In this document: in pieces, positions 54,587-62,621 of the stretch
Layout of the letters: each line of letters starts with the position of its first letter
Position numbering within the stretch: the first letter of the stretch is position 1
Assembly (NCBI RefSeq): GCF_003574655.1
Contig: NZ_QNUM01000009.1
Span: 1-64,000 of the forward strand
Reading direction: 5' to 3'
Length of the DNA stretch: 64,000 bases
From: Cohaesibacter haloalkalitolerans
GTDB taxonomy: Bacteria > Pseudomonadota > Alphaproteobacteria > Rhizobiales > Cohaesibacteraceae
Program-made: the position numbers and the translations under genes
The notes under the pieces: model-generated
Seen by the model: the letters and a program-made list of their open reading frames with translations, nothing else
Databases searched by the model: none
Told to the model about the DNA's origin: nothing

Positions 54587-54865
54587 CTACCTAGTCTCCG
54601 CAATCAAGGTGAAAGATATGGCCTCTTCGTCCTTCGCAAACGAAAGACGTCTGTCTGTGCGAACTAGCCCGCGCTGTTCTAAATCGTCCAAGGCAAGACG
54701 GCATGCTTCGGAACTTTCTTGACAGTATTTTGCGATCTCGCTCATGCTGAAAGAGGTTGGCCCCTCAATCCCGCCGCCATTGTCTGCCAACAACAGAAGC
54801 ACCAGCTTCTGAAGAGCACCGCCACACTGTTGCTTACCGACCCACGTCATCAATTCTGCACTCAT
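54587..54865 (-). CDS. small winged-helix (MarR-like) protein
   Basis: A 92-residue protein (KLVLLLLADNGGG, SFSMSEIAKYCQESSEACRL, GLVRTDRR) with a winged-helix pattern. The start at 54865 has AAGGA upstream. It is first in a three-gene leftward set ending in the replication protein and probably acts as a regulator or loader. Confidence 0.7.
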   Translation of the reverse strand: MSAELMTWVGKQQCGGALQKLVLLLLADNGGGIEGPTSFSMSEIAKYCQESSEACRLALDDLEQRGLVRTDRRLSFAKDEEAISFTLIAETR

Positions 54866-54939
54866 GCCAAAATCCTTTTTCTGTTTATCAATGAAGTTGA
54901 TTCCATCTTCATGATAGCACCCCCTTGCGCGCTCTTGCG

Positions 54940-55003
54940 TGCGCATAATAATGCTCTCAACCCTTGACAAATTTCCCTGAAATACACATTATAATGCGCA
55001 TAA
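54940..55003 (+). promoter_or_regulatory. hicAB promoter with flanking direct repeats
   Basis: TTGACA (54964-54969) is followed by CATTAT at 17 bp or a perfect TATAAT at 20 bp (54990-54995). The 9-mer TGCGCATAA lies on both sides (54940 and 54995), 55 bp apart, and could be the HicB operator for autoregulation. Confidence 0.55.
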
Positions 55004-55044
55004 AAGAACACCGGGCCACACTTCAAACCACCATGGGAACCGCG

Positions 55045-55227
55045 ATGGAAACAAACAGCCGAGAGATCATAAAGAGGCTCAAGGCCGAAGGGTTTGAGGA
55101 AATGTCGGTGAAGGGCTCGCACCATAAATTGAGGAAGGGAGACAAGGTTGTCATTGTCCCGCACCCCAAGAAAGACCTTCCCCTTGGAACGGCCCGCAAA
55201 ATAGCCAAAATGGCAGGATGGCTTTAA
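55045..55227 (+). CDS. hicA: HicA toxin
   Basis: A 60-residue mRNA interferase of the HicA family (SREIIKRLKAEGFEEM, catalytic His in KGSHHKLRK, and PLGTARKIAKMAG). It cuts mRNA when not bound by HicB. The start at 55045 gives the normal family length; a longer frame upstream is not needed. It is followed by hicB 39 bp on. Confidence 0.88.
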   Translation: METNSREIIKRLKAEGFEEMSVKGSHHKLRKGDKVVIVPHPKKDLPLGTARKIAKMAGWL

Positions 55228-55266
55228 ACCCATCCTCACCAAACCGCAGCATGAGAGAGACCCGTC

Positions 55267-55665
55267 ATGATCCACTATATCGCTGTGATCGAGAAAGACC
55301 CTGATAGCGCCTATGGAGTGAGCTTTCCGCAGTTGGAAGGCGTCTTCTCCGCAGGTGACAGCTTTGATGAAGCCACGCGCAACGCCAGCGAGGCCTTGCA
55401 GCTCTTCTTTGAAGACAATCCCGCCGAGCGTCCTGCCCCTTGGTCTATGGAGCAAGTGCGCGCGCTGGAAGATGTTCAAGCCGATCTGGCCGAAGGCGCC
55501 ACTCTGGTGGCCATTCCCTACATCGAGCTGACCGGGCGCACCGTCCGCGCCAATCTCACGTTTGATGCAGGCTTGTTGACCGCCATTGATGAAGAGGCCA
55601 AGGCGAGAGGCATTTCCCGCTCTGCCTTTGTTGCCAGCGCCAGCCAAGCCATGCTCAACGCTTGA
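55267..55665 (+). CDS. hicB: HicB antitoxin
   Basis: A 132-residue protein. The N-terminal HicB fold is clear (AVIEKDPDSAYGVSFPQLEG), and a C-terminal ribbon-helix-helix DNA-binding part follows (RANLTFDAGLLTAIDEEA). It blocks HicA and represses the pair. GAGAGAG lies before the ATG. The order hicA-hicB is standard. Confidence 0.9.
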   Translation: MIHYIAVIEKDPDSAYGVSFPQLEGVFSAGDSFDEATRNASEALQLFFEDNPAERPAPWSMEQVRALEDVQADLAEGATLVAIPYIELTGRTVRANLTFDAGLLTAIDEEAKARGISRSAFVASASQAMLNA

Positions 55666-55696
55666 ACAAGTGATGAATTTGACCTCGGAAACAATG

Positions 55697-55722
55697 AGGC
55701 TCGCCCTGTGGCGGGCCTTTTT
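55697..55722 (+). terminator. rho-independent terminator of hicAB
   Basis: A 9-bp stem with one G-T pair (55697-55705 with 55710-55718), a 4-nt loop and five T. It isolates the toxin-antitoxin unit from the convergent genes. Confidence 0.8.
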
Positions 55723-55763
55723 GGTTTGAGGTAAACGACAAGCCCATTTAGAAACCTTCACAC

Positions 55764-55985
55764 TCATTGTGCGCCCTCCTTATGAACCCGCAGATAAACC
55801 TCAGTGCCAAGCAGCCAGAGCACAAAGACACCGTAGCCAACCAACCGGACAACGCCAGTTACCCACTCAGGCTCGCTCAGCAGCCCGTCAGGGCAGAAGA
55901 ACACCACAACAGGAACGCCGATCAGCACAGCCGCAAGAAAGCCCCACAGCAGCACCACAGAAACCACAATCACTGCATTGCGCAT
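55764..55985 (-). CDS. small two-helix membrane protein
   Basis: A 73-residue protein with two membrane helices (IVVSVVLLWGFLAAVLIG and VRLVGYGVFVLWLLG). The start overlaps the preceding gene by 16 bp. Unknown function; last in a leftward set. Confidence 0.65.
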   Translation of the reverse strand: MRNAVIVVSVVLLWGFLAAVLIGVPVVVFFCPDGLLSEPEWVTGVVRLVGYGVFVLWLLGTEVYLRVHKEGAQ

Positions 55986-56203
55986 TCCAGCTCGCCTTTC
56001 CTGAATGTGTGAACCTCAGTGAACAGCCGCACGGCATCGTCACCAAACAGCCTCACAGTGCCCAGGTGAGCCGAAAACACACTGCCAAGGTCAACCAGTG
56101 TCCGGGCGTCCAAAACCTCTTGGCAGGCATCCAGAAACGCCGCCTCGGTGACAACCCCGATCCGGTTGGCCCGCTGCACAAGCCCCGCGTTGTAGCTCTT
56201 CAT
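55970..56203 (-). CDS. small phage protein of unknown function
   Basis: A 77-residue soluble, helical protein (LDACQEVLDARTLVDLGSVF). The ATG overlaps the previous stop (ATGA), which supports a real gene. Not recognised. Confidence 0.6.
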   Translation of the reverse strand: MKSYNAGLVQRANRIGVVTEAAFLDACQEVLDARTLVDLGSVFSAHLGTVRLFGDDAVRLFTEVHTFRKGELECAMQ

Positions 56204-56463
56204 GCCGACGCCCTCGCGGCTCTTTGCTCTCTCAAGGCTCTATGGGCTTCTGAGGCGGCTTGTTCGGTCTTGGCTTGGTGTTCGCTGAGGAGGTAGAGCA
56301 GACCGTGCAGCATCTGGCTTTCGCGGCCCGTAAAGGGCGTTTCATTGGCAACGAACAGCATCGCGTCAATCAGCGTGCGTTCGGCCTCCAGCGCAAGGTC
56401 TATCTGGTCTAGGGAATGAGACAGAGCGCAAGCGCGCCTCTGCCTTGAGGAATGGCAAGTCAT
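56200..56463 (-). CDS. small helical phage protein
   Basis: An 87-residue helical protein (DQIDLALEAERTLIDAMLF, LLYLLSEHQAKTEQAASEA). The ATG at 56463 has AGAGGC 7 bp upstream. The open frame extends far upstream antisense to the next genes, but that part does not look like protein. Function unknown. Confidence 0.6.
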   Translation of the reverse strand: MTCHSSRQRRACALSHSLDQIDLALEAERTLIDAMLFVANETPFTGRESQMLHGLLYLLSEHQAKTEQAASEAHRALREQRAARASA

Positions 56464-56760
56464 CATAAAAGCCTCTAGCATGGCGTTTAAACACCACTCC
56501 CAGAAAGCTTCTGATGACCCACTGGTGAGCGGGAGGTTCAGAACCTGTGCTAGACAGGCGGGCTTATTCCCCTTTCGGGTATTGTATTCACCGCCCTCCC
56601 GCCCATAGGCGAGTGCGCACGCAATCCGGCCATTTTCCGGATTCCGAACACAAAAATACCGCTGACTTTCGGGTGCGGTGTCCGCTAGCAAAAGAGGTTC
56701 TGACGCCTCACCCTGAATCATGCTCTGTTTTGATAGGATTGTCAAATCGAGCGAAGCTAA

Positions 56761-56782
56761 GTACAACAATTTATAATTGTAC
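56761..56782 (+). promoter_or_regulatory. promoter within a dyad upstream of the membrane-protein pair
   Basis: GTACAA and TTGTAC form a dyad with a 10-bp centre that contains a perfect TATAAT (56772-56777). The next gene starts 36 bp further on. A bound repressor would cover the -10 element. Confidence 0.5.
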
Positions 56783-56817
56783 AAATTAGATTTTCTTTTG
56801 CCTCGGAAATTAGCAGA

Positions 56818-58260
56818 ATGAGCTTCGACACCCAAATAATCACCTTCATCGCCAAAATGAATGATGGAATATTGCGCTTCACAGGTGACATACTTGTAAG
56901 TCTTATAGAGAAGAGCAAGGGAGCAGAATATGTTGAGAGCTTTCCAAACCTTGAGCCGCCAACACCTATCACTGATTGGCAAAAAACTCCCAAGTTTCCA
57001 GCTTTCCTTGAAATTACAGGACGGCCATTTTACAAGCAATTTTCGAGTGCTGAAGAGCTTTTGGATTGGCTTGAAGGTTTCTCCAATAGAACAGCAAGTT
57101 TGAAAAGCCTTACAGATGATGGCCAATGGGGCCAACTTGTTGACCACGCAGCAAATTTTATCAACAAAGCTCGACTGGAGCTCAAGCAAAACTCTGGAAC
57201 GGAAGGATGCCGAAGCCTCGCCCAAATTATAAAAGATAACGGCATTATATTGCCAGACACTCTGGTTGGAAACTACGTTTTTGACCAGCGCATTCCAGCG
57301 ATTAAACGTTTGATTACCGTGGCTAATTTGTCGAGAATAGACTTCAGCAAAGCGAGCCAACATGGAGGGTGGCCCCATTCTCCGATAGATACTATCGAAG
57401 TGGCAAAGTCTGCTTTGCGGGAGAAGCTCACTAAAGTTAGCGGAAGCGAAATTTCCACATTGATCGGACAAGTGACCGTTGAACTGGCTTCGAACGATTT
57501 TGACCGAAACGAGGCGAACATTTATTATAATGCAGATCTGGCCGAAGCAAGAATTGCTGCTATTACAGCAATTCAACGTGCTGAAAACAAATTGAAGCTT
57601 CGCCCAGCAAACCAAAGCTGGCAAACTAACGCAAGAAACAATGCATTCATGGCTTTGATCGGACTTTCTCCCTTCATCATCATTCCAATCATGCTTCTGT
57701 GGAATTGGGGAAGCATCGGTGAATTTTTGACCGGCTTGACACAATCGCCATTGGACAAAGTCGTCACTGCTAGCGATCAACTCTGGAAACTGTCCAACAT
57801 AACGGGGGCGCCTAAAGAACTCGCTCCTCAAATCGAACAAGCAGAAAGAACCCTTAGAGAAACCAAAGATGCTCTTCTGCTTCTCTCCAAAAGTGATAGC
57901 AGCAAGGAAATCTTCGCCACTCCTTTGCAGCATTACGCGATGATGCTCAAAGACGCCCCATGGACAAGTTTGGTGTTTGTTACTGTTCCTGCGCTGTTCT
58001 TTATGTGGATACTCAAGCACTTCAGCAGAATTTTCGTTCAGAGCTTCAACATTCGGAATGATGCAAACTACCGTGCAGCCTTGTCTGAAATTTATTCTTA
58101 CATTGATACCGACAACAAACTGACAGCAGATCAAAAGCGGATAGTCTTTGAAGCCATGTTCAAACCTCGAAACGTTACTCACAATGATGATGGCGTCCCC
58201 ATATCCGTGCTTGAAAGTGCGGTCAGCGCCGCAACTCAAGCGGCAAAACGAAGCAGCTAA
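56818..58260 (+). CDS. unknown two-helix membrane protein (cargo gene A)
   Basis: A 480-residue protein with a ~275-residue soluble N-terminal region, helices at about 277-296 and 382-400, and a coiled-coil-like loop between them (QIEQAERTLRETKDALLLLS). The conserved-looking C-terminal segment (RIVFEAMFKPRN, DDGVPISVLE) reminds me of DUF6161, from memory only. It is opposite to the phage genes around it and has its own promoter. It forms a pair with the next gene, 3 bp away. Function unknown; a phage-defence or exclusion pair is a fair hypothesis. Confidence 0.78.
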   Translation: MSFDTQIITFIAKMNDGILRFTGDILVSLIEKSKGAEYVESFPNLEPPTPITDWQKTPKFPAFLEITGRPFYKQFSSAEELLDWLEGFSNRTASLKSLTDDGQWGQLVDHAANFINKARLELKQNSGTEGCRSLAQIIKDNGIILPDTLVGNYVFDQRIPAIKRLITVANLSRIDFSKASQHGGWPHSPIDTIEVAKSALREKLTKVSGSEISTLIGQVTVELASNDFDRNEANIYYNADLAEARIAAITAIQRAENKLKLRPANQSWQTNARNNAFMALIGLSPFIIIPIMLLWNWGSIGEFLTGLTQSPLDKVVTASDQLWKLSNITGAPKELAPQIEQAERTLRETKDALLLLSKSDSSKEIFATPLQHYAMMLKDAPWTSLVFVTVPALFFMWILKHFSRIFVQSFNIRNDANYRAALSEIYSYIDTDNKLTADQKRIVFEAMFKPRNVTHNDDGVPISVLESAVSAATQAAKRSS

Positions 58261-58263
58261 CCT

Positions 58264-58965
58264 ATGTTCAAACCCTCCCACATATACGCCTTCAGCCTTG
58301 GCGCTGGCGTGACGCTCATCTTGATGCTGTTCATCGGCTATGGGCTGGATGGCAACATGGGCTTCTGCAAACTCGAAGCAGCAGGAAGCCCCACCGAAAC
58401 GCCGGTCACCTGCGCCCGAGAGTGGATTGGCGCTCTGAGCGGTTGGGTAGCTGCTATTGTTGCTTATCTTGTTGTCAGGCCTCAGCTTAAGATGATGCAG
58501 CTTCAGGCCGCGAGTGTAAGAGCCGCAGATCGACTTGAAACTATCGGGGTACAAATCGAGGTTATGGCGAATATCATTCAAAAAATCATGCGTATCGAAC
58601 CGCCAGTCTTTCAGATTGGAGTATCGCCACAAGAGGTTTTCAATGGGTATGGCTCGTACACTAACAAAGTGATTGATGTTTTTGAGGAACTCGATCCTAG
58701 CTCTACAAATGATTTCGTTCAGTATCTGCACATTCAGTTGGTCGGCCTGACCGCTAGCCAGGTTGAGGCTCTTGAGAAACTGGCTCTTGACGCTCAGCAA
58801 TGTACAGGAGACGAACTCAGTATTGTGAATGCCGCACTTAACAAAGCAGTACGGCACGCGAGAGGTGAAGTTGTTAGCGCATTCGAGTCGGTTTCTCTTC
58901 AACTCTGGAAACAGCGCTCCGATTTGCAGATGATTGCGGATAGGCCTTTGAATTTTGTTCTTTAG
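58264..58965 (+). CDS. unknown two-helix membrane protein (cargo gene B)
   Basis: A 233-residue protein with helices near residues 7-27 and 54-72, a periplasmic loop with two Cys (GFCKLEAAG, VTCAREW) that could pair, and a cytosolic helical tail. It follows cargo gene A by 3 bp, so the two are surely co-expressed. Not recognised. Confidence 0.75.
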   Translation: MFKPSHIYAFSLGAGVTLILMLFIGYGLDGNMGFCKLEAAGSPTETPVTCAREWIGALSGWVAAIVAYLVVRPQLKMMQLQAASVRAADRLETIGVQIEVMANIIQKIMRIEPPVFQIGVSPQEVFNGYGSYTNKVIDVFEELDPSSTNDFVQYLHIQLVGLTASQVEALEKLALDAQQCTGDELSIVNAALNKAVRHARGEVVSAFESVSLQLWKQRSDLQMIADRPLNFVL

Positions 58966-58970
58966 TTGCA

Positions 58971-59600
58971 TCACGCCACCCTCCTTGCCGCTTTATCGAT
59001 CTCTGGCCCCCATTGCACTGCCATCGCCTCAGCAACGCCAGTAAAGAAGCGCGACCGCTCTCTTGCCCTGTTTGGTCCCGGTGGCATGCGATGCACCCGC
59101 GCCACCCGCTCATTGACGATATCGGTCGGTTCAAGATTGGGCAGGTTGCGCAGCCAAAGGCAGGTGCGTTTGACCTCTCCATGGCCAAACTGCCAAGGCT
59201 GGATTGACTGGCTGAATTCCTGATAGTTCACGATCAGCTTTTTGGCGTGCTTGTGCATCACCGGGTTTTCAACGGCCACATGAGGGATAGGCGCGTTCCA
59301 CATGGCCGAGAACAGCGCCGCGCCCTCTTCCAGCTCCTGCCACATCTCAGCCAGCGTCTTGCCCTTTGGTGGCTTGCTCAGCCAGCGCACACCGCTATTG
59401 CAAAGCCGGGTGCAAGGCGGATGCGCCACGATCAGACAATCCCAACCATCGTGCAGCACGTCGCGCACATCGCCGGTAATGTGCCTATTCGGCCTGTTCT
59501 CGGTCGGCAACAGATCGCAAGACCAGGCATCATGACCCCGGTCTAGAAAGGCATTGCGCACAATCCCAGAATACTCGCAGGCAACAAGCACCTTCGCCAT
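58971..59600 (-). CDS. phage DNA cytosine methyltransferase-like protein
   Basis: A 209-residue protein with a Rossmann-type start (KVLVACEYSGIVRNAF), LIVAHPPCTRLCN in place of the usual PCQ loop, and VAVENPVMHKH like the ENV motif. It is short and seems to lack a clear target-recognition domain. It may modify phage DNA or be a diverged relative without activity. AGG lies upstream of the ATG at 59600. Confidence 0.72.
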   Translation of the reverse strand: MAKVLVACEYSGIVRNAFLDRGHDAWSCDLLPTENRPNRHITGDVRDVLHDGWDCLIVAHPPCTRLCNSGVRWLSKPPKGKTLAEMWQELEEGAALFSAMWNAPIPHVAVENPVMHKHAKKLIVNYQEFSQSIQPWQFGHGEVKRTCLWLRNLPNLEPTDIVNERVARVHRMPPGPNRARERSRFFTGVAEAMAVQWGPEIDKAARRVA

Positions 59601-59704
59601 CACGCCACCTCGCAAAAGGCTGGTGACGCACTGCGCCTTCCAGTTGCAAACGTGGACAGATTGTCGTTTGCTGGTTCAAGACGATCAGCAAAGGCAAAAG
59701 CACG

Positions 59705-60679
59705 ATGAATGACAGGGAAATCATCAAGTTCCTTACACCAGCCGGAATTTGGCTGAGAAGGCATTTGATCTACTTGGGCGCTTTTGTTTTGCTTTTCTCG
59801 GGCTTTGGCTTGTGGCTCATTTTCAACGATGTAGCAAGCGCAGAAGCGAGCGTTTGGAAGGAGTTTAGCGAGATAGCAAGAAATCTCGGTCTTCTTTTGC
59901 TCGGCGTCATCGGCTTGCCTCTCGCGATCTGGCGCTCTGTCGTTGCTTCCAGCCAAGCAAAAACAGCCATTGAACAATCTAAACACACCGCAAAGCAAAT
60001 TGAATTGCTTCAAGAAGGACAGCTCGCTGACCGTTTCACAAAAGCGGCAGCGATGCTGACCGAAAAAGACGTAGCAGGCGGGGAAGCCGGAATATTTGCT
60101 TTGCGGGAAATTGCCAGCGCAGACCCAGAAGCTTACTACCAAACCGTACAAGACGTGCTCTGCTCGTTCATTCGGAACTATAGCCGTCGCTACAAAAGTG
60201 AATATGATGCCTCCAGCAGCCTTAAAACCGCTATGAGAGTGATTTCGCAACTGCGCAACGATCTGGGAAAAGACAGAGATATAGGATGGAGACCTCCACT
60301 GGGAAGAGCACATTTCAAACGGTTTTATGAAGACAGGATCCGCCTCAACTTTTCGAATGCAGATTTGTTTAAAAGTTGCTTTGTGAATTCGAGGATTGAA
60401 TGTGCAACCTTTGAGAACGCCAACTTTCTCGAATCTGATCTCAGAGGGGCTGACTTCAAAAGAACCAATTTCAGTGGTGCAACATTCGATGACGCGAGAC
60501 TGGAATGCATGATCATCGATCACCAAACACTGGCTACACTTTCTCTTGATCGCACTATGTGGAAAGCCACTAATAAAGGCGACTATTTCCTGATCGAATG
60601 CATTAATCCATTTCGTAACAGTCTCTTGCATTCTACACATCCCGCACCCGACCCAGCGCCACAAAGCGCGGAAGAGTAA
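59705..60679 (+). CDS. pentapeptide-repeat membrane protein (cargo gene)
   Basis: A 324-residue protein with helices near residues 18-40 and 57-77 and a coiled-coil linker (TAIEQSKHTAKQIELLQEG). A helical domain with the family-typical DRFTKAAAML and GIFALREIA follows. Pentapeptide repeats come last (about 215-275; NANFLESDLRGADFKRTNF). It is opposite to the early genes, so it is probably expressed from the prophage. Similar proteins occur widely in bacteria without known function. Confidence 0.8.
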   Translation: MNDREIIKFLTPAGIWLRRHLIYLGAFVLLFSGFGLWLIFNDVASAEASVWKEFSEIARNLGLLLLGVIGLPLAIWRSVVASSQAKTAIEQSKHTAKQIELLQEGQLADRFTKAAAMLTEKDVAGGEAGIFALREIASADPEAYYQTVQDVLCSFIRNYSRRYKSEYDASSSLKTAMRVISQLRNDLGKDRDIGWRPPLGRAHFKRFYEDRIRLNFSNADLFKSCFVNSRIECATFENANFLESDLRGADFKRTNFSGATFDDARLECMIIDHQTLATLSLDRTMWKATNKGDYFLIECINPFRNSLLHSTHPAPDPAPQSAEE

Positions 60680-60893
60680 CCCTGTTTACCCCGCCGCCGT
60701 TGCCGCATTGCATGCGGGTGTAGCAGAGCTGAACCCGGCCTTTGTCGTCGTGGCTGCGGCCTGTGCCTTGTGCGCGCTCGCGCCTCACCTGCTCCTGCAC
60801 CCGCTTTGGAGCAACCCCGTTCAGATCCGGCCCCATCAGCGGCACGCCGCCAGACTGCAGCGCAGACGCGTAGCACCCTCGGTCCCTACTCAT
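60633..60893 (-). CDS. small early protein of unknown function
   Basis: An 86-residue basic protein (PKRVQEQVRRERAQGTG, then VQLCYTRMQCGNGGGVNRV). The start ATG at 60893 lies inside the end of the previous gene. Its 3' end overlaps the convergent pentapeptide gene by 47 bp, so it is less certain. Confidence 0.45.
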   Translation of the reverse strand: MSRDRGCYASALQSGGVPLMGPDLNGVAPKRVQEQVRRERAQGTGRSHDDKGRVQLCYTRMQCGNGGGVNRVTLPRFVALGRVRDV

Positions 60894-61122
60894 CGGCCAA
60901 ACTCCCTTGCTCTGGCGGCAACAGCTCGTTGAGCCGGTCCCGCACCGCGATTGCTTCATGTAAAAAGAGATTGCGCTCGCGCCAGTCTGGCGAATTCCAT
61001 GGCCCGTGCATGGTCACCACTGGCGGGTTGAACCCGCGCCGTTCGATCAGGTTGATCTGAATGCGCCGCGTTTCCAGCCGGTCGACAGGAGGGCGATATG
61101 GGCGCCGGTTTGTTTTCAGCAT
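60886..61122 (-). CDS. small early protein of unknown function
   Basis: A 78-residue basic protein (TNRRPYRPPVDRLETRRIQ, then DWRERNLFLHEAIAVRDRL). The start overlaps the previous gene's end by 7 bp. Not recognised. Confidence 0.6.
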   Translation of the reverse strand: MLKTNRRPYRPPVDRLETRRIQINLIERRGFNPPVVTMHGPWNSPDWRERNLFLHEAIAVRDRLNELLPPEQGSLADE

Positions 61123-61439
61123 CGTCCACGCCCCTCAACGGCTCGCTGCGCAAGCTGATCGACAAAGGCCTCGCAGGCTGTCCTGCTATCAAACCGCAGC
61201 GCCTTTTCTTCGCGGTTTCCAAGCCCGCTTTGCACATAGGAAACGTCAACAGAAAACCCGCTCACATTGGTTATTTTGGGCTCCAGCAAATAATGAAAAT
61301 GCTCTATTGCCGCGTCGATATCGACCCCAAAATCGGCGATGCAGCTCTGATGGTCGCTCTCACACATTGCGTTGCAATGCTCGGCGTCGGCCAAAGGCCT
61401 TGCCTGTGTTGGTGCTGGCATGGTCGGCTCTCGTTTCAC
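61116..61439 (-). CDS. small early protein of unknown function
   Basis: A roughly 107-residue protein with His/Cys-rich start (AEHCNAMCESDHQSCIADF) and a mixed alpha/beta end (FSVDVSYVQSG). GTG at 61439 has GGGAGG 8 bp upstream; GTG 61457 and ATG 61421 are alternatives. Not recognised. Confidence 0.6.
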   Translation of the reverse strand: MKREPTMPAPTQARPLADAEHCNAMCESDHQSCIADFGVDIDAAIEHFHYLLEPKITNVSGFSVDVSYVQSGLGNREEKALRFDSRTACEAFVDQLAQRAVEGRGRC

Positions 61440-61453
61440 TCGTTTGACCTCCC

Positions 61454-62077
61454 TCACGCAATCACGGCAATGCGCTTGCGAAGGCTTTCGCCCTCGTCAG
61501 CCAAGGCCCAAAGGTCAAGAATGACGTTTTCCAGATTGTTGACTTCCGCTTCCAGCGCCGGGCTTGCCAGCCGCAAAACGGCCACCCGGTCCACCGCGTT
61601 GCGCACGCTGGCGTGATGCCGGTCAAACACCTGCCCCACCATCACAGTCGAGCACCGGCCAATCTCCACCGCCAGGTGCTGCGCTATGTGCCGCGCCCCG
61701 CTGATCTCGACCAGATCCCGCCGTTCAACGAAAATTTCGTCCGGCTTGAGAAAATACCGCCCGGCCACGGCATAGGCAGCAATCACGCAATAGGCAAAAT
61801 CGCGAAAGCGCTTGCCCTCTGGCAAGGCGGTGTGTTGCAGCGCCGCCGAGGCATATTCGCCCAGCGAGTAGGAGCGACGAAACCCAAGCTGGCGCTGGCA
61901 GCGCAAGGCGCACAGCCCGTAAGGGTCGGCCATGCAGGTGCGAGAAATGCCCGTTGTCCGGCTGCGCTTGCGCTTGAACTCATGCGGAACGGTGCCGAGC
62001 ATGTCCGGCCCGAACCCGAGTGCATCAAAGCTCAGTTGCAGCTCCAGCGGCTTTGTCTTCAGCGGCTCAATCGTCAT
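61454..62077 (-). CDS. DnaA domain IV-like early protein
   Basis: A 207-residue protein. Its middle and end resemble the DNA-binding domain IV of DnaA: ISGARHIAQHLAVEIG, then QVFDRHHASVRNAVDRV, which matches the DnaA GRDHTTV region. There is no ATPase domain. It may bind DnaA-box-like sites in host or phage DNA, or act as a transcription regulator. The start at 62077 overlaps the previous gene by 11 bp. Confidence 0.72.
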   Translation of the reverse strand: MTIEPLKTKPLELQLSFDALGFGPDMLGTVPHEFKRKRSRTTGISRTCMADPYGLCALRCQRQLGFRRSYSLGEYASAALQHTALPEGKRFRDFAYCVIAAYAVAGRYFLKPDEIFVERRDLVEISGARHIAQHLAVEIGRCSTVMVGQVFDRHHASVRNAVDRVAVLRLASPALEAEVNNLENVILDLWALADEGESLRKRIAVIA

Positions 62078-62621
62078 CCCCACCCCCGCATCCAGTGTCC
62101 CCGCTTCTTGCTTTTGCCACCCGCGCCTTGAAGCTTTCCTTCAGCGATAGCGCATCGATGTGCAGCCGGTCCGCCGCTTCAATCAGGTCAAATTTCAGGA
62201 TTTCCGAAACCGAGATTTGCGCGTCATCTTCAAGCGCCTTGCTCATGCCAGCCAGCAGCCCGGCAAAGTCCGAGCTGACCCCGGCCACAGCCCCAACCCC
62301 GGCAGGCACCGGATTGCAATCCGAACGCGGCACAGCCTGAAGCCCGGCCAGCTCCAGAAGCAGCCGCAGCACCCGCAAGGCTTCACCATCGGAAAAGACG
62401 ATCAGGTCCGCCAGCATGAACAGCGAAAGCGACTGTTGCCGCATGTCATCCTGACCGGAGCGGTGCCGCAAGCAGCGGTCAACGCTCTGCTTGCGATAGC
62501 CGGTCACCTCTGAAAGCGCATCGCTGCCAACGGTTTTCACGTCCAGCTTGCTTGCTGCCAGCAACTCGCCATAAATGTCGCGCCCGTTGAAATTCGCCAA
62601 AAGCCTGTGTTCGCCGCTCAT
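62067..62621 (-). CDS. early regulatory protein, possibly CII-like
   Basis: A 184-residue protein with an HTH-like start (LDVKTVGSDALSEVTGYRKQ), a helical middle (MLADLIVFSDGEALRVLRLL) and an acidic tail. Position second after the switch suits a CII-like activator or replication regulator; the family is not certain. ATGA overlap with the Cro-like gene. Confidence 0.6.
   Translation of the reverse strand: MSGEHRLLANFNGRDIYGELLAASKLDVKTVGSDALSEVTGYRKQSVDRCLRHRSGQDDMRQQSLSLFMLADLIVFSDGEALRVLRLLLELAGLQAVPRSDCNPVPAGVGAVAGVSSDFAGLLAGMSKALEDDAQISVSEILKFDLIEAADRLHIDALSLKESFKARVAKARSGDTGCGGGDDD

Noticed and set aside
56464-58974. A minus-strand frame open for over 2.5 kb, antisense to the two membrane cargo genes and continuous with the small gene ending at 56200.
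   Set aside because: Its translation is rich in Cys, Ser and Phe without domains, and no ribosome site lies at its start. The plus-strand genes show membrane helices and an adjoining pair structure. The 3' end alone (56200-56463) looks genuine.
59600-60664. A 354-residue minus-strand frame antisense to the pentapeptide-repeat gene.
   Set aside because: No recognisable motif, Cys-rich composition and no start signal; the plus-strand frame has helices and pentapeptide repeats.
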